A DNA stretch of 64,000 nt from Ancylostoma caninum (lineage: Eukaryota; Nematoda; Chromadorea; Rhabditida; Ancylostomatidae): contig JBAJFG010000104.1 in the NCBI GenBank assembly GCA_037903475.1, positions 372,001-436,000 on the forward strand, read 5' to 3'. A program made the translations under genes and the position numbers. The number at the start of each line of letters is the position of its first letter. The first letter of the stretch is position 1. The notes beneath the pieces were generated by a model. That model was not told the origin of the DNA and made no database searches. It saw only the letters and a list, made by a program, of their open reading frames with translations. Below, in pieces: positions 62,301-64,000 of this stretch.

Positions 62301-63752
62301 AGATCTCCAGCAAAGAGGCAGCGGTAACCTGCTTCCGACGGTGGTGCTGCAAACATCAGAATTTTCTAAAAACGCACACCTCATAAAGTTTTTCATACTC
62401 GTAGCTGTTTTCAACAGCTCTTATGGTTAGTTCTACTCATTTATTTCACTTCTACCGAAGATCTGTGGAGAAGCATAAGAATTGAAATTACTTACATCTG
62501 TTTACCGCCTACGTAGCATGAAAAAATCACTGGCGACACTTTGTCCGTGGAGAAATATTAACAGATTGACAGGTTCGTTGATTACCAGGTGACAGGGTGA
62601 GTCACATTTTTTGATCAGGCTGTCAACTTTCCGTTAGGGCCGAAAGCATGATTTTTCTCTTTAAAAATGATTGTTTCCCGCTAACTCATGGGAAGCGTGC
62701 ACTTTGCAAAGTCGAAAAATTTGCTAAATCTGTTTCAATTACTTAGAATGTATTTACTTCTCCTGAGAATATCATCACATCGTGCAGGCTGGAAGCTAGT
62801 AGCATTCCACCGGCTGGAACTGTGAATTACACAGTTGGACGGGAAACGGCGTGGTAAATCCAGGATCATCCCAATTCGTAAACAACAGATTTGGCTCGGA
62901 TGCACAAATTACGTTACCTGTTGTTACTGGTCTTCTGGAGGTGACAGGAGGTTCCATCGTTGTGGTGACTGGAGGTCTCGCCGTCGTTTTCGGCGTGTGT
63001 TCCATCGTTGTGGTGACTGGAGGTCTCGCCGTCGTTCTCGGAGTGTAACTGAGAGAATTTTCTCAGGAAAGTCATATGTATGACAATGTAAGAGGACTTA
63101 AAAATCACGACAACCTGCCGAGCATTGCTTTTACTATAGGGGTGATATCATTATCCAAATAGTTGAAAGGAACTTTGAAGGCTATGCCGTTTGCTGGGAG
63201 AATTGGTGACAGATTCACATCTGCAATGTTCTCTCTTAGGAGTTCCAACAAGCAACGAGTTTCAGCTTTTTGTGGAACGTCACACTTTTGGAATACATAT
63301 GTGATTATGCTCTCCGAAACGAAAAAAAAATTGGTACAGCCTAGTCTATCTTACATTTTTTCGCGTTTTCCTGAAGGCAGCACCCTCGGACATTTTGCTC
63401 CCAAGATTTTCATATACATATTCTTAGGCTTAGCGCTATAGCGGAAACGAAGGCGGTGATCAAACTAGACAAATCCTACGAAAAATGGTTCTTGCCAGTC
63501 GCAAGGAATCGCAAAAAAAGCGTTCCTGCAGGAATTTTCGCAAATTCTCGGAAATATGGATACTTTCGTTCACTCATCCGCTCGTTCATTCATCCATTCA
63601 CTCATTCATTCATTCATTCATTCATTTGTTCGTTCGCTCATTCTATCATTTATCCAATGAAATCCGCAAACCCACTGTTGAATCCCACTGCAATAATCTT
63701 CTCAAATTTCGTGCTCTTTGGGTTCAGCTTCGGCAATCCTTGAGGATTCTGC
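53326..63752 (-). CDS. Gene 3: tandem vWA-like module protein, 5' end beyond right edge
   Basis: 20 exons are visible: D-E-F of an upstream module (equivalent to module 2 of genes 1 and 2), then three more modules starting at exons A 62346, 60550 and 58148. The gene ends with exon E running into TAG at 53326-53328, about 240 bp before AATAAA. The membrane anchor and modules 0-1 are expected to the right of the window. It has one module more than the corresponding part of gene 2. Large introns at 56038-53434 and 58739-60062 are each explained by a transposon. Confidence 0.78.
53559..54835 (-). mobile_element. Mariner element with near-perfect terminal repeats
   Basis: TA-flanked, 1277 bp. Terminal inverted repeats start TTAGGTTGGTGCAAAAATAA and match over about 30 bp. 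The minus strand keeps pieces of a mariner transposase, including QQLDEDYAPKYSQKPKEHQN and the WW motif just after, but with many stops. It sits in the last D-E intron of gene 3. Confidence 0.85.
57785..57860 (-). pseudogene. Relic A exon in gene 3
   Basis: The minus-strand translation IECLFVGYLHNHA resembles exon A with the invariant Asp changed to Tyr. The DNA around it (57560-57660) repeats near 57890-57970, next to the intact A exon, indicating a local tandem duplication of exon A plus intron. Confidence 0.55.
59470..59547 (-). other. tRNA-like (SINE-type) segment 1
   Basis: On the minus strand an A-box-like TGGCTCAGTGGTTTGAG (59519-59535) precedes a B-box-like GGTTCCACTCC (59480-59490) at tRNA spacing. 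The arms do not form a convincing full cloverleaf, so this is a tRNA-derived repeat rather than a tRNA gene. Confidence 0.55.
59615..59692 (-). other. tRNA-like (SINE-type) segment 2
   Basis: On the minus strand, A-box-like TAGCTCAGTGGGTTGAG (59665-59681) and B-box-like GGATCGAATCC (59627-59637). It is closer to the tRNA consensus than segment 1 and lies in the same orientation. Confidence 0.6.
60618..62346 (-). other. Gene 3 vWA-like module 4'' (exons A-F)
   Basis: A 62264-62346 (RCLFAGDLYNYGHNVDDYEL), B 61545-61750 ([20 protein letters not shown]), C 61297-61368 (RIKCLVFFSAT), D 61066-61142 (NANGLPRIDPKYPGLEKIVA), E 60807-60912 (GIAVSVPKEFLDSHVSQIV) and F 60618-60685 (PKTTTTKKPSTTTTRKPTSK). 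Collinear with gene 2 module 4'. Confidence 0.85.
61431..61488. repeat. Strong short hairpin in gene 3 intron
   Basis: The arms GAGTCGGAGTTCATCGTT and AACGATGAACTCCGACTC are perfect inverted repeats, with a further inner GGAG/CTCC pairing. It lies in the short B-C intron of module 4''. It may be a minimal foldback insertion or a structured RNA. Confidence 0.7.
62918..63752 (-). other. Gene 3 module 2 remainder (exons D, E, F)
   Basis: D 63676-63752 (NPQGLPKLNPKSTKFEKIIA), E 63115-63220 (GIAFKVPFNYLDNDITPIV) and F 62918-63048. F is twice the usual length because a 48-bp unit encoding TTARPPVTTTME plus spacer is tandemly duplicated. Exons A-C of this module lie beyond the right edge. Confidence 0.8.
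63565..63645. repeat. (ATTC)n-type microsatellite
   Basis: Imperfect CATT/ATTC repeats in the D-E intron of gene 3 module 2, in the same position as the tract in gene 1. Confidence 0.85.
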
Positions 63753-64000
63753 CTAAAAGATCAGAATGTATCAATGACAAGAAACTTAGATATCAGAGAA
63801 AGGATGGATTTGAAAGGAATTTTGAAGGAAGAAAGTTCCATTACTTCACTCTTGACTTCACTCTTTCTGATATTAGGAAGCTCAACTTACAACTCTACAT
63901 CGCCATATGTTGCCTTGATGCGATCTCAAATCCGTTTTACTTATTTGCCGCGCAGCTTTTCACATACATAAGCTTTACAACAGATGAGGAAAGAAGATTT

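Overview
The window looks like nuclear DNA from a nematode, probably a clade V (strongylid or hookworm-like) parasite. The grounds are many short exons with TTTTCAG-type acceptors, AATTTCAG acceptors 4 nt before the start codons (typical of spliced-leader addition), AT-rich introns, and a dense load of mariner-, hAT-, piggyBac-, Mutator- and RTE-type repeats. The organism assignment is inference.

The content is dominated by three tandem paralogous genes, all on the minus strand, called here gene 1 (12608 down to about 1467, probably running off the left edge), gene 2 (45828 down to 28972, complete) and gene 3 (entering from the right edge, 63752 down to 53326). Genes 1 and 2 begin with one exon encoding a signal-anchor membrane helix. 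A divergent von Willebrand A-like (vWA-like) domain follows, then a Thr/Pro/Lys-rich linker, then repeated modules. Each module is built from the same six exons (A to F): A (77-83 nt, contains GDLYNFG), B (about 200-209 nt, contains LWAYGYTNF), C (72 nt, ends CLVFFSA), D (77 nt, contains KIVAVG), E (about 106 nt, contains VSVPK...FLD) and F (Thr/Pro-rich linker). The modules look like vWA folds whose metal-binding MIDAS site has decayed. The predicted products are single-pass membrane proteins carrying mucin-like strings of four or more vWA-like domains.

Layout: 1-1466 holds no recognised exon. Gene 1 covers 1467-12608. The intergenic stretch 12.6-26.9 kb holds a mariner relic (17040-18292), fragments resembling a peptide GPCR (about 19.1-20.0 kb) and a textbook hAT MITE (22457-22744). 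Gene 2 covers 28972-45828, with RTE retrotransposon pieces in its introns and nested MITEs in its 3' flank. The intergenic stretch 45.8-53.0 kb holds a Mutator-like transposase relic and short conserved coding-like blocks. Gene 3 covers 53326-63752 and beyond, with a mariner and an unusual TA-flanked element containing two tRNA-like segments in its introns.

The two intergenic regions align to each other in the same order as the genes, so the window is best read as a tandem segmental duplication of [gene + intergenic DNA]. Later module loss and gain followed, leaving orphan or relic A exons. Exon boundaries were read by eye from splice consensus and cross-paralog comparison and may be off by a few bases.
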